A stretch of DNA of 64,000 nt, taken from assembly GCA_963742875.1 (NCBI GenBank), contig CAVUNO010000017.1, positions 186,001-250,000 of the forward strand. Direction: 5' to 3'. Shown piece by piece: positions 42,985-50,806 of the stretch. The translations under genes and the position numbers were made by a program. The notes under the pieces were generated by a model, which was not told the DNA's origin, did not search any database, and saw only the letters and a list, made by a program, of their open reading frames with translations. This DNA is from Bog-532 sp963742875 (GTDB lineage: Bacteria; Actinomycetota; Actinomycetes; Streptosporangiales; Streptosporangiaceae). How positions within the stretch are numbered: position 1 is the stretch's first letter; each line of letters opens with the position of its first letter.

Positions 42985-43308
42985 GGCGTTCACGTCGTAG
43001 AGCGTGACCGCGGGTCGATCGAGAATCTCGTAGTCGGGGTCCACCGCCTGGACGCCGCTCAGGTGCAGCAACGACCACAGCAGCGCGGAGGCGTGGCCCT
43101 CGGACAGCACGAACCGGTCCCGGTCCGGCCAGATGGGGTCGCCGGGGTCGAAGCGGAGGAAGCGCTGCCACAGCGTGTAGGCGACCAGGGCTATGTCCAT
43201 CGGGGTGCCCGGATGGCCCGAGTTCGCCTTCTGGATCGCGTCCATGCACAGGGCCCGGATGGTGTTGATCGCGACGGTGTCCGCGTCGCGCGTGGTGGTG
43301 GTGGTCAC
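42985..43308 (-). pseudogene. tkt: Transketolase, N-terminal fragment
   Basis: GTG 43308 with GGGAG upstream opens MTTTTTRDADTVAINTIRAL. Transketolase sequence is perfect through MDAIQKANSGHPGTPMDIAL, RFVLSEGHASALLWSLLHL and DYEILDRPAVTLYDV, about 100 residues (the start of the TPP-binding domain). After that homology ends and the open frame runs on only as antisense of rpiA. The other about 600 residues are absent. It follows ppgK by 46 bases, so it was the last gene of the bpgM-GH65-ppgK-tkt operon before deletion. Confidence 0.85.
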
Positions 43309-43354
43309 TGCAGCTCCCTGATGGCGTGGGGATGAGTTCGGATGGAAGCAGTCT

Positions 43355-44113
43355 CTACCCCTCCGGTGCGTACAGGGCGGCGCCGATGATTCCGGCGTGG
43401 TTCCGAAGCTGGGCCGGGAAGATCGGCGTGTGCAGCTCGATCCAGGGCAGGAATTCGTCGGCGATGTTGCTGATGCCGCCGCCGATGATGATCAGCTGCG
43501 GCCAGAGCACGCGCTGAACCAGCTCAAAATAGGACTCAAGCCGGCGGGCGTATTCCCTCCAGGACACCTGTTCGCGCTGGCGGACCGACTCAGCCGCCCA
43601 GTCCTCGGCCTTCCCGTGGTGCAGCAGCGGCAGGTGCCCGAGCTCGGAGTTCGGCACCAGCGTCCCGTCGACGAACAAGGCGCTGCCGATCCCCGTCCCG
43701 AGGGTGATCACGGCCACCACGCCGGCCGTGCCCTGTCCGGCCCCGAAGCGGACCTCGGCGATGCCCGCCGCGTCGGCGTCGTTCAGCACCGCGACCGGCC
43801 GCCCGGTCACCTTCGAGAAAAAGTCCGCCGCGTCCATGCCGACCCAGGCGTGATCGATATGCAACGCGGTCTCGACAATCCCGCCCCGCACCACCGCCGG
43901 CAAGGCCAGGCCGACCGGGCCTGGCACGTCGATCTGCTGCAGCACCTGGCCAACTACGGCGGCGATGGCCTGCGGCGTGGCCGGCGACGGGGTAGGCAAC
44001 CGGATCCGCTCGATGGCAAGCTTTCCCGTTGCGATGTCGACGGGGGCCGTTTTGATCCCGATCCCTCCGATATCGACGCCGACCACAAGGCCCGATGCCG
44101 TTGAAGCGCTCAT
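43355..44113 (-). CDS. ppgK: Polyphosphate glucokinase (ROK family)
   Basis: 252 residues. ATP/polyphosphate loop VGVDIGGIGIKTAPVD and the polyphosphate-glucokinase signature GTGIGSALFVDGTLVPNSEL with GHLPLLHHGKAEDW match the strictly or mixed polyphosphate-using actinobacterial enzymes. It phosphorylates glucose with polyphosphate (or ATP). It lies 179 bases after the GH65 gene, whose phosphorylase reaction leaves free glucose for it. Confidence 0.93.
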   Translation of the reverse strand: MSASTASGLVVGVDIGGIGIKTAPVDIATGKLAIERIRLPTPSPATPQAIAAVVGQVLQQIDVPGPVGLALPAVVRGGIVETALHIDHAWVGMDAADFFSKVTGRPVAVLNDADAAGIAEVRFGAGQGTAGVVAVITLGTGIGSALFVDGTLVPNSELGHLPLLHHGKAEDWAAESVRQREQVSWREYARRLESYFELVQRVLWPQLIIIGGGISNIADEFLPWIELHTPIFPAQLRNHAGIIGAALYAPEG

Positions 44114-44292
44114 TTCTGGTCCCTATCGCCGGCGGCAGTGTTGACGATCATGACGTCAGAGCGTTCGATCACGCTCACCGTCATCTTTGGCGTGAGCTCA
44201 CGGGCTGCGACTGACCCGGGCAAGATCCTTGCTGATCTGGTGGTGGTGCTCGGTGATGGCTGAGCCGCGCACCCGGCACCGGGCATGCCCGG

Positions 44293-46662
44293 TCAGCCGT
44301 CATCCCCGGTGGTCCGGCGGCGGGGGAGGGGTTCCCGCCCGGGCGGCTGGCTGGGGCGCGGCCGGGCCGGTATGGCCTGGATGGGGCGGACCTTCGGCTC
44401 CCCGGCCGAGAGTTGCACCTTCTCGCCGTAATGCAGGATTTCGAGTGGCTTGCCGTCCGCCAGCGAGTATGTGGCGGACGTGTGGGTCGCCTCGACATGC
44501 AGCCGCCGCCCGCGGATGAGGATGGTGAACGCAAGCCTGCTCAGGGCCTGCGGGAGCCGCGGCGCGAAGGCGACGGTGCCGTCCTGGTGGCGCAACCCCC
44601 CGAATCCGCCGACCAGCGCGATCCAGGCGCCGGCCAGCGAGGCGATGTGGACGCCGTCCCGGGTATTGTGCTCCAGATCTCTCAGGTCCATGAGGGCGGC
44701 CTCGCCGAGGTAGTCGAAGGCCAGTTCCACCTGGCCGACCTCGGCGGCCATGACCGCCTGGGTGCAGGCCGACAGTGAGGAGTCCCGCACCGTGAGCTGC
44801 TCGTAGTAGTCGAAGTTGCGGGCTTTCTCCTTGGCGGTGAACGCGTCCGGGCACAGGTACATGGCCAGGGCCAGGTCGGCCTGCTTGACGACCTGCTTGC
44901 GGTACAGATCGAAGTAGGGAAAGTGCAGCAGCAGCGGGTTTTTCTCCAGCGGGGTGCCGACGAAGTCCCAGACCTGATGCCGGGTGAAGTCCTCGTCCTG
45001 CGGATGCACGCCAAGCGTCTCGTCGTAGGGGATGAACATCTGCTCCGCCGCGTCCCGCCAGCGACCGGACTCCTCCGCGTCGATGCCGAGCTCACGGGCG
45101 CGGTTCGGGTACCGCTTCGCCGTTTCCGCCGCGGCCAGCAGGTTCTGCCGGGCCATCAGGTTGGTGTAGACGTTGTTGTCCACGACGGCGCTGTACTCGT
45201 CCGGGCCGGTGACCCCGTCGATGCGGAACCGGCCCTGGGCATCATGGTGGCCAAGCGAGGCCCACAGCCGCGCGGTGTGGGTCAGCAGGTCCATCCCCGG
45301 GCCCCGGTCGAACGCCTCGTCGCCGGTGGCGTCAACATAACGAATGACGGCGTCGGCGATGTCGGCGTTGATGTGAAAGGCGGCGGTGCCGGCCGGCCAG
45401 TAGGCGGAGCACTCCTGCCCGGCGATCGTCCGCCATGGGAACAGCGCGCCCTTGCGGCCGTGCTGGGCGGCCCGCTCGATGGCCATCGGGAGCGTGTAGT
45501 GCCGCCAGCGCAGCGCGTTGGCGGCCGCGTCCGGGGCCGTCAGGGTGAGCACCGGCAGCACGAAGGTCTCGGTGTCCCAGAACGCGTGCCCGTCGTAGCC
45601 GGGCCCGGTCAGCCCCTTGGCGGGAATCGGCTTGGTCTCCGCGCGGGCACCGGCCTGCAGCACGTGGAACAGCGCGAAGCGCACCGCCTGCTGGATCTCG
45701 CTGTCCCCGTCTATCTCGACGTCGGCGCGGTCCCAGAAGTCATCGAGGTACGCGCGCTGCTCGGCGAGCAGCCCGTCCCAGCCGGAGTGCCGGGCCGCGC
45801 TGAGTGCCGCCCACGACTGGTCACGGACCGCCGTCAGCGACCGCTCGCTCGACGACCCATAGGCCACGAACTTGATCACCCGCAGCTTCTGCCCTGGCTC
45901 CAGCATCGCCGCCGCGGTGACCAGGCCACCGTCGGGAAACACCCGGGACTCCACCAGCACCCCCGGCGGGCCGTCGATCAGGTGATCCATCGCCGCGGCC
46001 ACGTTCTGCCTGCTGAGCTGCGTCGTGTGCGTGAGCACCACCGCCGTCCCGTCGGCGTTCTGGTAGTCGCCGACCAGCGGATTGTCCAGCACCGCGGCCG
46101 CCCGCGGATCCACGCTGGCCGGCCCCGGCAGCTGCTCGTTCGCCACCAGCTCAGACTGCACCGCAACCCGCGCCGGAACCGAAAGCGGCTCCACCTCATA
46201 ACTGATCGCCGCGACCGACCGCTGGGTAAACGACACCAGCCGGGTCGAGGAGACCCGGACCCGCTTTCCGGCCGGCGATTCCCACTCGGCATGGCGGTGC
46301 AGCACCCCGGCGCGAAAGTCGAGCAGGCGCTCGTGCGAGTGCAGTTCGCCATACCGGACGTCGAACGGCTCGTCATCGACAAACAAACGGATCAGCTTGC
46401 CGTTAGTGACATTGATAACCGTCTGCCCGGTCTCCGGCAGCCCATACGCACTCTCCGCATACGGCAGCGGCCGCACCTCGTAGACCCCGTTGAGGTAGCT
46501 TCCCGGCAGCCCGTGCGGCTCGCCTTCCTCCAGGTTCCCCCGCCAGCCCACGTACCCGTTGGCCAGCGCGAACACCGACTCCGACTGGGCCAGCCGGGGC
46601 AGGTCCAGGTAGGTCTCCCGGAGCACCCACGGTTCCACCCCGAACGCGCCCTGCGTGATCAT
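44293..46662 (-). CDS. GH65 glycoside phosphorylase (maltose/trehalose/kojibiose-type)
   Basis: 789 residues, full length. N-terminal beta-sandwich, (alpha/alpha)6 barrel with HAFWDTETFVLPVL (360-373), the general acid Glu489 in VTGPDEYSAVVDNN, and KQADLALAMYLCPD. The C-terminal beta domain ends in a Pro/Arg-rich tail. With phosphate it splits an alpha-glucosyl disaccharide into beta-glucose-1-phosphate and glucose. The exact linkage is not predictable by eye. ATGA overlap with the mutase gene supports a phosphorolytic pathway. Confidence 0.92.
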   Translation of the reverse strand: MITQGAFGVEPWVLRETYLDLPRLAQSESVFALANGYVGWRGNLEEGEPHGLPGSYLNGVYEVRPLPYAESAYGLPETGQTVINVTNGKLIRLFVDDEPFDVRYGELHSHERLLDFRAGVLHRHAEWESPAGKRVRVSSTRLVSFTQRSVAAISYEVEPLSVPARVAVQSELVANEQLPGPASVDPRAAAVLDNPLVGDYQNADGTAVVLTHTTQLSRQNVAAAMDHLIDGPPGVLVESRVFPDGGLVTAAAMLEPGQKLRVIKFVAYGSSSERSLTAVRDQSWAALSAARHSGWDGLLAEQRAYLDDFWDRADVEIDGDSEIQQAVRFALFHVLQAGARAETKPIPAKGLTGPGYDGHAFWDTETFVLPVLTLTAPDAAANALRWRHYTLPMAIERAAQHGRKGALFPWRTIAGQECSAYWPAGTAAFHINADIADAVIRYVDATGDEAFDRGPGMDLLTHTARLWASLGHHDAQGRFRIDGVTGPDEYSAVVDNNVYTNLMARQNLLAAAETAKRYPNRARELGIDAEESGRWRDAAEQMFIPYDETLGVHPQDEDFTRHQVWDFVGTPLEKNPLLLHFPYFDLYRKQVVKQADLALAMYLCPDAFTAKEKARNFDYYEQLTVRDSSLSACTQAVMAAEVGQVELAFDYLGEAALMDLRDLEHNTRDGVHIASLAGAWIALVGGFGGLRHQDGTVAFAPRLPQALSRLAFTILIRGRRLHVEATHTSATYSLADGKPLEILHYGEKVQLSAGEPKVRPIQAIPARPRPSQPPGREPLPRRRTTGDDG

Positions 46663-47402
46663 CGGTGCTCCAGCAGCTCGGCAAGGTCGGAAACGACGGT
46701 ATCCGCGCCGTGTTCCTTCAGCGCCTCCGCCTGCCCGACGCGGTCGACCCCTACCACGAACCCGAATTCACCCGCCCGGCCCGCCGCCACGCCGGCCAGC
46801 GCGTCCTCGTAGACCGCCGCCTCGGACGGCCTCAGCCCGAGGGCGCGGGCTCCGGCCAGGAAGGTATCCGGGGCTGGCTTTCCCGGCAGGTGCTCCTCCT
46901 TGGCGGTGACCCCATCGATCCGCGCCTCGAACAGGTCCTCGAGGCCGGCGGCGACCAGTATGTCGTGGCAGTTGGCGCTGGACGACACCACGGCGCGGCG
47001 CAGTCCCGCATCCCGCGCCGCCTGCAGGTAGCGGACCGAGCCGGGGTAGGCTTCGACCCCGTCCGCGCGGACCCGCCGCGTGAAGATCTCGTTTTTGCGG
47101 TTACCGAGGCCGCGGACGGTGAGCGCGCCGGGCGGATCGTCGTCGTGGCCCTCTGGCAGCTCGATGCCGCGGGAGGCCAGGAACGACCGGACCCCGTCGT
47201 AGCGGGGCTTACCATCGACGTACTCCTCGTAGTCCGCGCCGGGATCGAACGGAACGAACGGCTGGCCCGTCTGCCGCGCCCGCTCGCGCAGGTAGTCGTC
47301 GAACATCTCTTTCCAGGCGGCGCCATGGACCTTCGCCGTCTGGGTCAGCACGCCGTCCAGGTCGAAGAGGCATCCGCGCACGTCATCCGGGAGACCAAGC
47401 AT
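46659..47402 (-). CDS. pgmB: Beta-phosphoglucomutase-family HAD enzyme
   Basis: 247 residues. Motif I FDLDGVLTQTAKVHGAAWKE (nucleophile and acid/base Asp), VVSSSANCHDILVAAGLED (motif II), the Lys in EEHLPGKPAPDTFL and the acidic motif EDALAGVAAGRAG. The longer cap (YVDGKPRYDGVRSFLASRG) carries the substrate-binding phosphoglucomutase pattern. It converts beta-glucose-1-P from the GH65 enzyme to glucose-6-P. Translationally coupled to the GH65 gene. Confidence 0.93.
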   Translation of the reverse strand: MLGLPDDVRGCLFDLDGVLTQTAKVHGAAWKEMFDDYLRERARQTGQPFVPFDPGADYEEYVDGKPRYDGVRSFLASRGIELPEGHDDDPPGALTVRGLGNRKNEIFTRRVRADGVEAYPGSVRYLQAARDAGLRRAVVSSSANCHDILVAAGLEDLFEARIDGVTAKEEHLPGKPAPDTFLAGARALGLRPSEAAVYEDALAGVAAGRAGEFGFVVGVDRVGQAEALKEHGADTVVSDLAELLEHR

Positions 47403-47431
47403 GTATCAGACAATACGAGCGCCGATTCACT

Positions 47432-47569
47432 ATCCATAGGTTCGTACCGGAAATTCACGCGATGTTACCTGAACCGGGTCATTTACACCGGTCCTGGGCG
47501 ATCCATAGGTTCGTACCGGAAATTCCCGCGATATTACCTGAACCGGGTCATTTACACCGGTCCCGGGCG
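47432..47569. repeat. Two 69-bp direct repeats upstream of the beta-phosphoglucomutase gene
   Basis: Units 47432-47500 and 47501-47569 differ at only a few positions. Each reads ATCCATAGGTTCGTACCGG, then AAATTC, TTACCTGAACCGGGTC and ATTTACACCGGTCC. They are less GC-rich than the surroundings and lie 30 to 167 bases upstream of the ATG at 47402, so they may be a duplicated promoter or operator. Confidence 0.7.
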
Positions 47570-47641
47570 TGACTCTATCGGGTTCCGCGCGATCCTGGGC
47601 AGGAATTCAGCGGCCTTTTCCTGGCGCCGCCCCGATGATGA

Positions 47642-47827
47642 TCAGCTGAGGCACAGCACGCGCTGAACCAGCTCAGACCCGAATACGGTGGGCATACTTT
47701 GCCTCCTGGCCACATTGGGTTCCTCTTCGGGAAGTGCAGCCGTCGCGGCCTCGCAAATCCTGCGGACGGCTTCCCAAGGGATGGCGCGCAGAAGATCACG
47801 GATCCGGCCATCAGTATCCGTTCCCAC
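47642..47827 (-). pseudogene. Chimeric relic: unknown N-terminus joined to a ppgK fragment
   Basis: A GTG at 47827 opens MGTDTDGRIRDLLRAIPWEA, a protein-like but unrecognised sequence of about 50 residues. It then joins ELVQRVL and stops. The DNA from about 47630 to 47680 (CCCGATGATGATCAGCTG ... CAGCACGCGCTGAACCAG) matches the ppgK interior at 43484-43522. This is a recombination scar. Confidence 0.6.
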
Positions 47828-47903
47828 CCAATTAGTGTGCCATGATCACTGCGACGATCGGGCACAGAAAGCCGTTAGGATGGTATTCACCCAGTGTACA
47901 AAT
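47821..47903 (-). promoter_or_regulatory. Duplicated promoter/leader segment, copy 1
   Basis: Read on the minus strand, ATTTGTACACTGGGTGAATA, CCATCCTAACG, CTTTCTGTGCCCGATCGTCG and CAGTGATCATGGCA match the plus strand at 51996-52080 at roughly four of five positions. Each copy points toward a following gene set: the mutase/GH65/ppgK genes here, the flavoprotein there. Shared transcriptional control is inferred. Confidence 0.6.
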
Positions 47904-47924
47904 AGAATTTGTACACTGGGTGAA
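47886..47924. promoter_or_regulatory. 39-bp perfect palindrome (18-bp arms, 3-bp centre)
   Basis: TTCACCCAGTGTACAAAT and ATTTGTACACTGGGTGAA flank AGA. It lies 85 bases after the phosphoketolase stop and at the head of the duplicated promoter segment. It may be a dimeric operator or a terminator stem for the phosphoketolase transcript; it lacks a T-run. One arm (15 of 18 bases) recurs at 51996-52013. Confidence 0.7.
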
Positions 47925-48008
47925 GCAGCCGGGATTACGGCGAACGCAAAAGGAAGCGGGGCCGCAGAGCGCATTCAGCCGCCCTCAGGGCGACCACCAG
48001 GGTGCGCA

Positions 48009-50375
48009 TCAGTAGGGCCAGGCCCAGTTGCGGATCTCGGGTGCGTCCTCGCCGTGGTCGCGGGTGTAGGCAACGGCGTTGAGCCGGTTGTCGGTCATCA
48101 GCTGGCGGACGTGCCCGGCCCGGGCGGCCAGCCCCGGGACCCGGTCGATGACGTCGATCACGAGGTGGAACCGGTCCAGGTCGTTCAGCCGGACCATGTC
48201 GAACGGCGTGGTGGTGGTGCCCCGCTCCTTGTACCCGCGGACATGCATGTTCTCATGCCCGTGCCGTTTGTAGGCCAGCCGGTGGATCAGCCACGGATAG
48301 CCGTGGAAGGCGAAGATGACCGGCCGCTCGGTGGTGAACAGCGAGTCGTACTCCGCGCCGGACATGCCGTGCGGGTGCTCGGTCTCCGGCAGCAGCCGCA
48401 TCAGGTCGACCACGTTGACGACCCGGACCTTCAGCTCCGGCAGGTGCTGGCGCAGCAGGTCGACGGCGGCCAGCGTCTCCAGCGTCGGTACATCGCCGCA
48501 GCAGGCCATCACGACGTCCGGCTCACCGGGCGAGTCGTTGCTGGCCCACTCCCAGATCCCGGCGCCGCGGGTGCAGTGGATGACCGCGTCGTTCATCGGC
48601 AGCCAGTCCGGCTGCGGCTGCTTGCCCGCCACGATGACGTTGACGTAGTTACGGGAGCGCAGGCAATGGTCGCCCACCGACAGCAGGGTGTTCGCGTCCG
48701 GCGGCAGGTAGACCCGGACGACCTCGGCGCGCTTGTTCAGTACCACGTCGAGGAAGCCGGGGTCCTGGTGCGAGAACCCGTTTTGGTCCTGCCGCCAGAC
48801 CAGGCTGGACAGCAGGTAGTTCAGCGAGGCGACCGGCCGGCGCCACTCGATCCGGTTGCAGGACTCCAGCCACTTGGCGTGCTGGTTGAACATCGAGTCG
48901 ACGATGTGGATGAACGCCTCGTAACAGTTGAACAGCCCGTGCCGGCCGGTCAGCAGATACCCCTCCAGCCAGCCTTCGCACTGGTGCTCCGACAGCACCT
49001 CCATCACCCGGCCGTCCGGGGCCAGGTGATCGTCGGTGGGGTAGATCTCCGCGTCGAAGACCCGGTTGGTCACCTCGAACACGTCCTGCAGCCGGTTGGA
49101 GGCCGTCTCGTCCGGGCCGAACAGCCGGAACGTCGCCGGATTCCGCTTGATCACATCCCGCAGCCACTTGCCCAGCGGCCGGGTGCCCTCGGTCACGCTG
49201 GCGCCCGGCCTGTCCACCTCGACCGCATAGGCGCGGAAATCCGGCAGATCCAGATCGCGCAGCAGCAGGCCCCCGTTGGCGTGCGGATTCTCGCCCATCC
49301 GCCGGTAGCTGCGCGGGGCCAGCGCGGCCAGTTCCTGGTCCAGCACCCCGCCCTCGTCGAACAGCTCCTCCGGCCGGTAGCTGCGCATCCACTCCTCCAG
49401 CAAGCGCAGATGCTCGGGGTTGCCGCGGGCATTGGAAATGGGCACCTGATGCGCCCGCCAGGTGCCCTCCACCGGCAGACCATCCACGACCTTGGGGCCG
49501 GTCCAGCCCTTCGGCGTCTTCAGCACGATCATCGGCCACCGGGGCCGGGTCAGGTCGCCGTCTTCGCGGGCATGCCGCTGAATGGCGGCGATCTCCTCGA
49601 CCACCGCATCCATGGTCGCGGCGAGCTGCTGGTGCACCAGGTCCGGATCATCCCCGGTCACCCGGTGCACCGTGTAGCCGTAGCCCTCGAACAGGGACAC
49701 CAGCTCCTCGTCGGGGATCCGGGCCAGCACCGTCGGGTTGGCGATCTTGTAACCGTTCAGGTGCAAGATGGGCAGCACCGCCCCGTCGGTGGCCGGGTCG
49801 AGGAACTTGTTCGAGTGCCATCCGGTGGCCAGCGGCCCGGTCTCCGCCTCCCCATCACCGACGACGCACACCGCGACCAGGTCCGGGTTGTCGAAGACCG
49901 CCCCGTAGCCATGAGACAGGACATAACCCAGCTCGCCGCCCTCATGGATCGACCCGGGCGTCTCCGGCGCGACATGCGACGGGATCCCGCCGGGGAAGGA
50001 GAACTGGCGGAACAAACGCTGCATCCCGGCCGCGTCCTCGCTGATGCTGGGGTAGAACTCGCTGTAGGTACCCTCCAGGTAGGTGTTCGCCACCAGGCCC
50101 GGGCCGCCGTGCCCCGGCCCGGCCAGGTAGACGACGCTAAGATCCCAGTTGCGGATCACCCGGTTCAGGTGCGCGTAGATCAGGTTGAGCCCCGGCGTCG
50201 TACCCCAATGGCCCAGCAGCCGCGGCTTGATGTGCTCCGGCCGCAGCGGCTCCCGCAGCAATGGATTGTCCAGCAGGTAGATCTGGCCCACCGACAGGTA
50301 ATTGGCGGCACGCCAGTAAGCGTTGATCTTCTCCAGCTCGGTCTTGCTCAGCGGCGACTGCTCGGTACTGGTCAC
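48009..50375 (-). CDS. xfp: Xylulose-5-phosphate/fructose-6-phosphate phosphoketolase, copy 1
   Basis: The GTG at 50375 follows AGGAGA at ideal spacing (VTSTEQSPLSKTELEKINAY); an upstream start is not conserved. 788 residues. TPP and phosphate-handling motifs: LLGHWGTTPGLNLIYAHLNR, AGPGHGGPGLVANTYLEGTY, VVGDGEAETGPLATGWHSNK, LHLNGYKIANPT, NGFSHQDPGF and HCTRGAGIWEWASND. It splits sugar phosphates with phosphate into acetyl-phosphate plus glyceraldehyde-3-P or erythrose-4-P. Nearly identical to copy 2 at 60034-62401. No acetate kinase is next to this copy. Confidence 0.97.
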   Translation of the reverse strand: MTSTEQSPLSKTELEKINAYWRAANYLSVGQIYLLDNPLLREPLRPEHIKPRLLGHWGTTPGLNLIYAHLNRVIRNWDLSVVYLAGPGHGGPGLVANTYLEGTYSEFYPSISEDAAGMQRLFRQFSFPGGIPSHVAPETPGSIHEGGELGYVLSHGYGAVFDNPDLVAVCVVGDGEAETGPLATGWHSNKFLDPATDGAVLPILHLNGYKIANPTVLARIPDEELVSLFEGYGYTVHRVTGDDPDLVHQQLAATMDAVVEEIAAIQRHAREDGDLTRPRWPMIVLKTPKGWTGPKVVDGLPVEGTWRAHQVPISNARGNPEHLRLLEEWMRSYRPEELFDEGGVLDQELAALAPRSYRRMGENPHANGGLLLRDLDLPDFRAYAVEVDRPGASVTEGTRPLGKWLRDVIKRNPATFRLFGPDETASNRLQDVFEVTNRVFDAEIYPTDDHLAPDGRVMEVLSEHQCEGWLEGYLLTGRHGLFNCYEAFIHIVDSMFNQHAKWLESCNRIEWRRPVASLNYLLSSLVWRQDQNGFSHQDPGFLDVVLNKRAEVVRVYLPPDANTLLSVGDHCLRSRNYVNVIVAGKQPQPDWLPMNDAVIHCTRGAGIWEWASNDSPGEPDVVMACCGDVPTLETLAAVDLLRQHLPELKVRVVNVVDLMRLLPETEHPHGMSGAEYDSLFTTERPVIFAFHGYPWLIHRLAYKRHGHENMHVRGYKERGTTTTPFDMVRLNDLDRFHLVIDVIDRVPGLAARAGHVRQLMTDNRLNAVAYTRDHGEDAPEIRNWAWPY

Positions 50376-50640
50376 AGGCTTCTCCTGGGCTTGGAATCCG
50401 GGACCCGAAAACAGGCGCCCCACCCCAACGATAATCAGCGGTAATCACACCACTGCGGGCCGGTCACACCCCATTCAGCGTCCCACCCGGCCATCCTTCT
50501 ACAATCGAGTATCCGCCGGATGACCGGAACAAAAACAGTCAGCAACAACGCCGTCAGCGTCTGGCAGGCGGTGTTTTTCATTGCCCGGCGCGGCTGGTCC
50601 GTCAAAACGATCATCCGGCGCTTGCATCGCCTCTCGACTT
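50376..50640 (-). promoter_or_regulatory. Upstream region of phosphoketolase copy 1, conserved with copy 2
   Basis: About 150 bp upstream of both phosphoketolase genes align. The stretch 50482-50524 is identical over 43 bases to 62507-62549. It contains the symmetric ATCCG-C-CGGAT and lies 107-149 bases before the start, so it probably holds the promoter or operator. Upstream of 50525 similarity stops. No gene is seen up to 50640. Confidence 0.6.
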
Positions 50641-50683
50641 GCTCATCACCCAGAGGTCGCGGGTTCAAATCCCGTCCCCGTTA
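50641..50683 (+). tRNA. 3' fragment of initiator tRNA (fMet, CAT), probable attachment-site scar
   Basis: From the anticodon loop (GCTCATCACCCAGAGGTCGC) through the T arm (GGGTTCAAATCCCG) to the acceptor 3' strand (TCCCCGTTA) the sequence follows actinobacterial initiator tRNA. There is no matching 5' half: upstream bases (CATCGCCTCTCGACTT) cannot form the D arm, the anticodon 5' strand or the AACGGGG acceptor strand. 3' tRNA fragments of this length are typical leftovers of integrase-mediated insertion. No integrase gene is present in the window. Confidence 0.6.
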
Positions 50684-50806
50684 CGAAGATGCAGTTCAGA
50701 GGCCCTTTCCGGACGGGGAGAGGGCCCTCTCGCAGGTGGTTTGGGCACGGATTCGTGCCCGGCGGCCTATCCAAGCCGCGCTTTTGCTGGTTCTGGTCGT
50801 CAGTCC

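Noticed and set aside
41662..43308. 548-codon minus-strand frame read as one protein
   Set aside because: Only the first 100 residues are transketolase; the rest is antisense to rpiA and the HAD gene, so it is called a truncated pseudogene.
44114..44292. DosR box upstream of ppgK
   Set aside because: Only a GGGACC half-site (minus strand, about 44131) was found, with no matching second half.
47688..50444. 918-codon open frame on the plus strand
   Set aside because: It is antisense to phosphoketolase copy 1. Long antisense frames are expected at this GC, and the peptide is Arg/His/Val/Gly-rich with no family features.
50607..50683. Complete tRNA gene
   Set aside because: The 5' acceptor strand, D arm and anticodon 5' strand are absent; only the 3' half fits.
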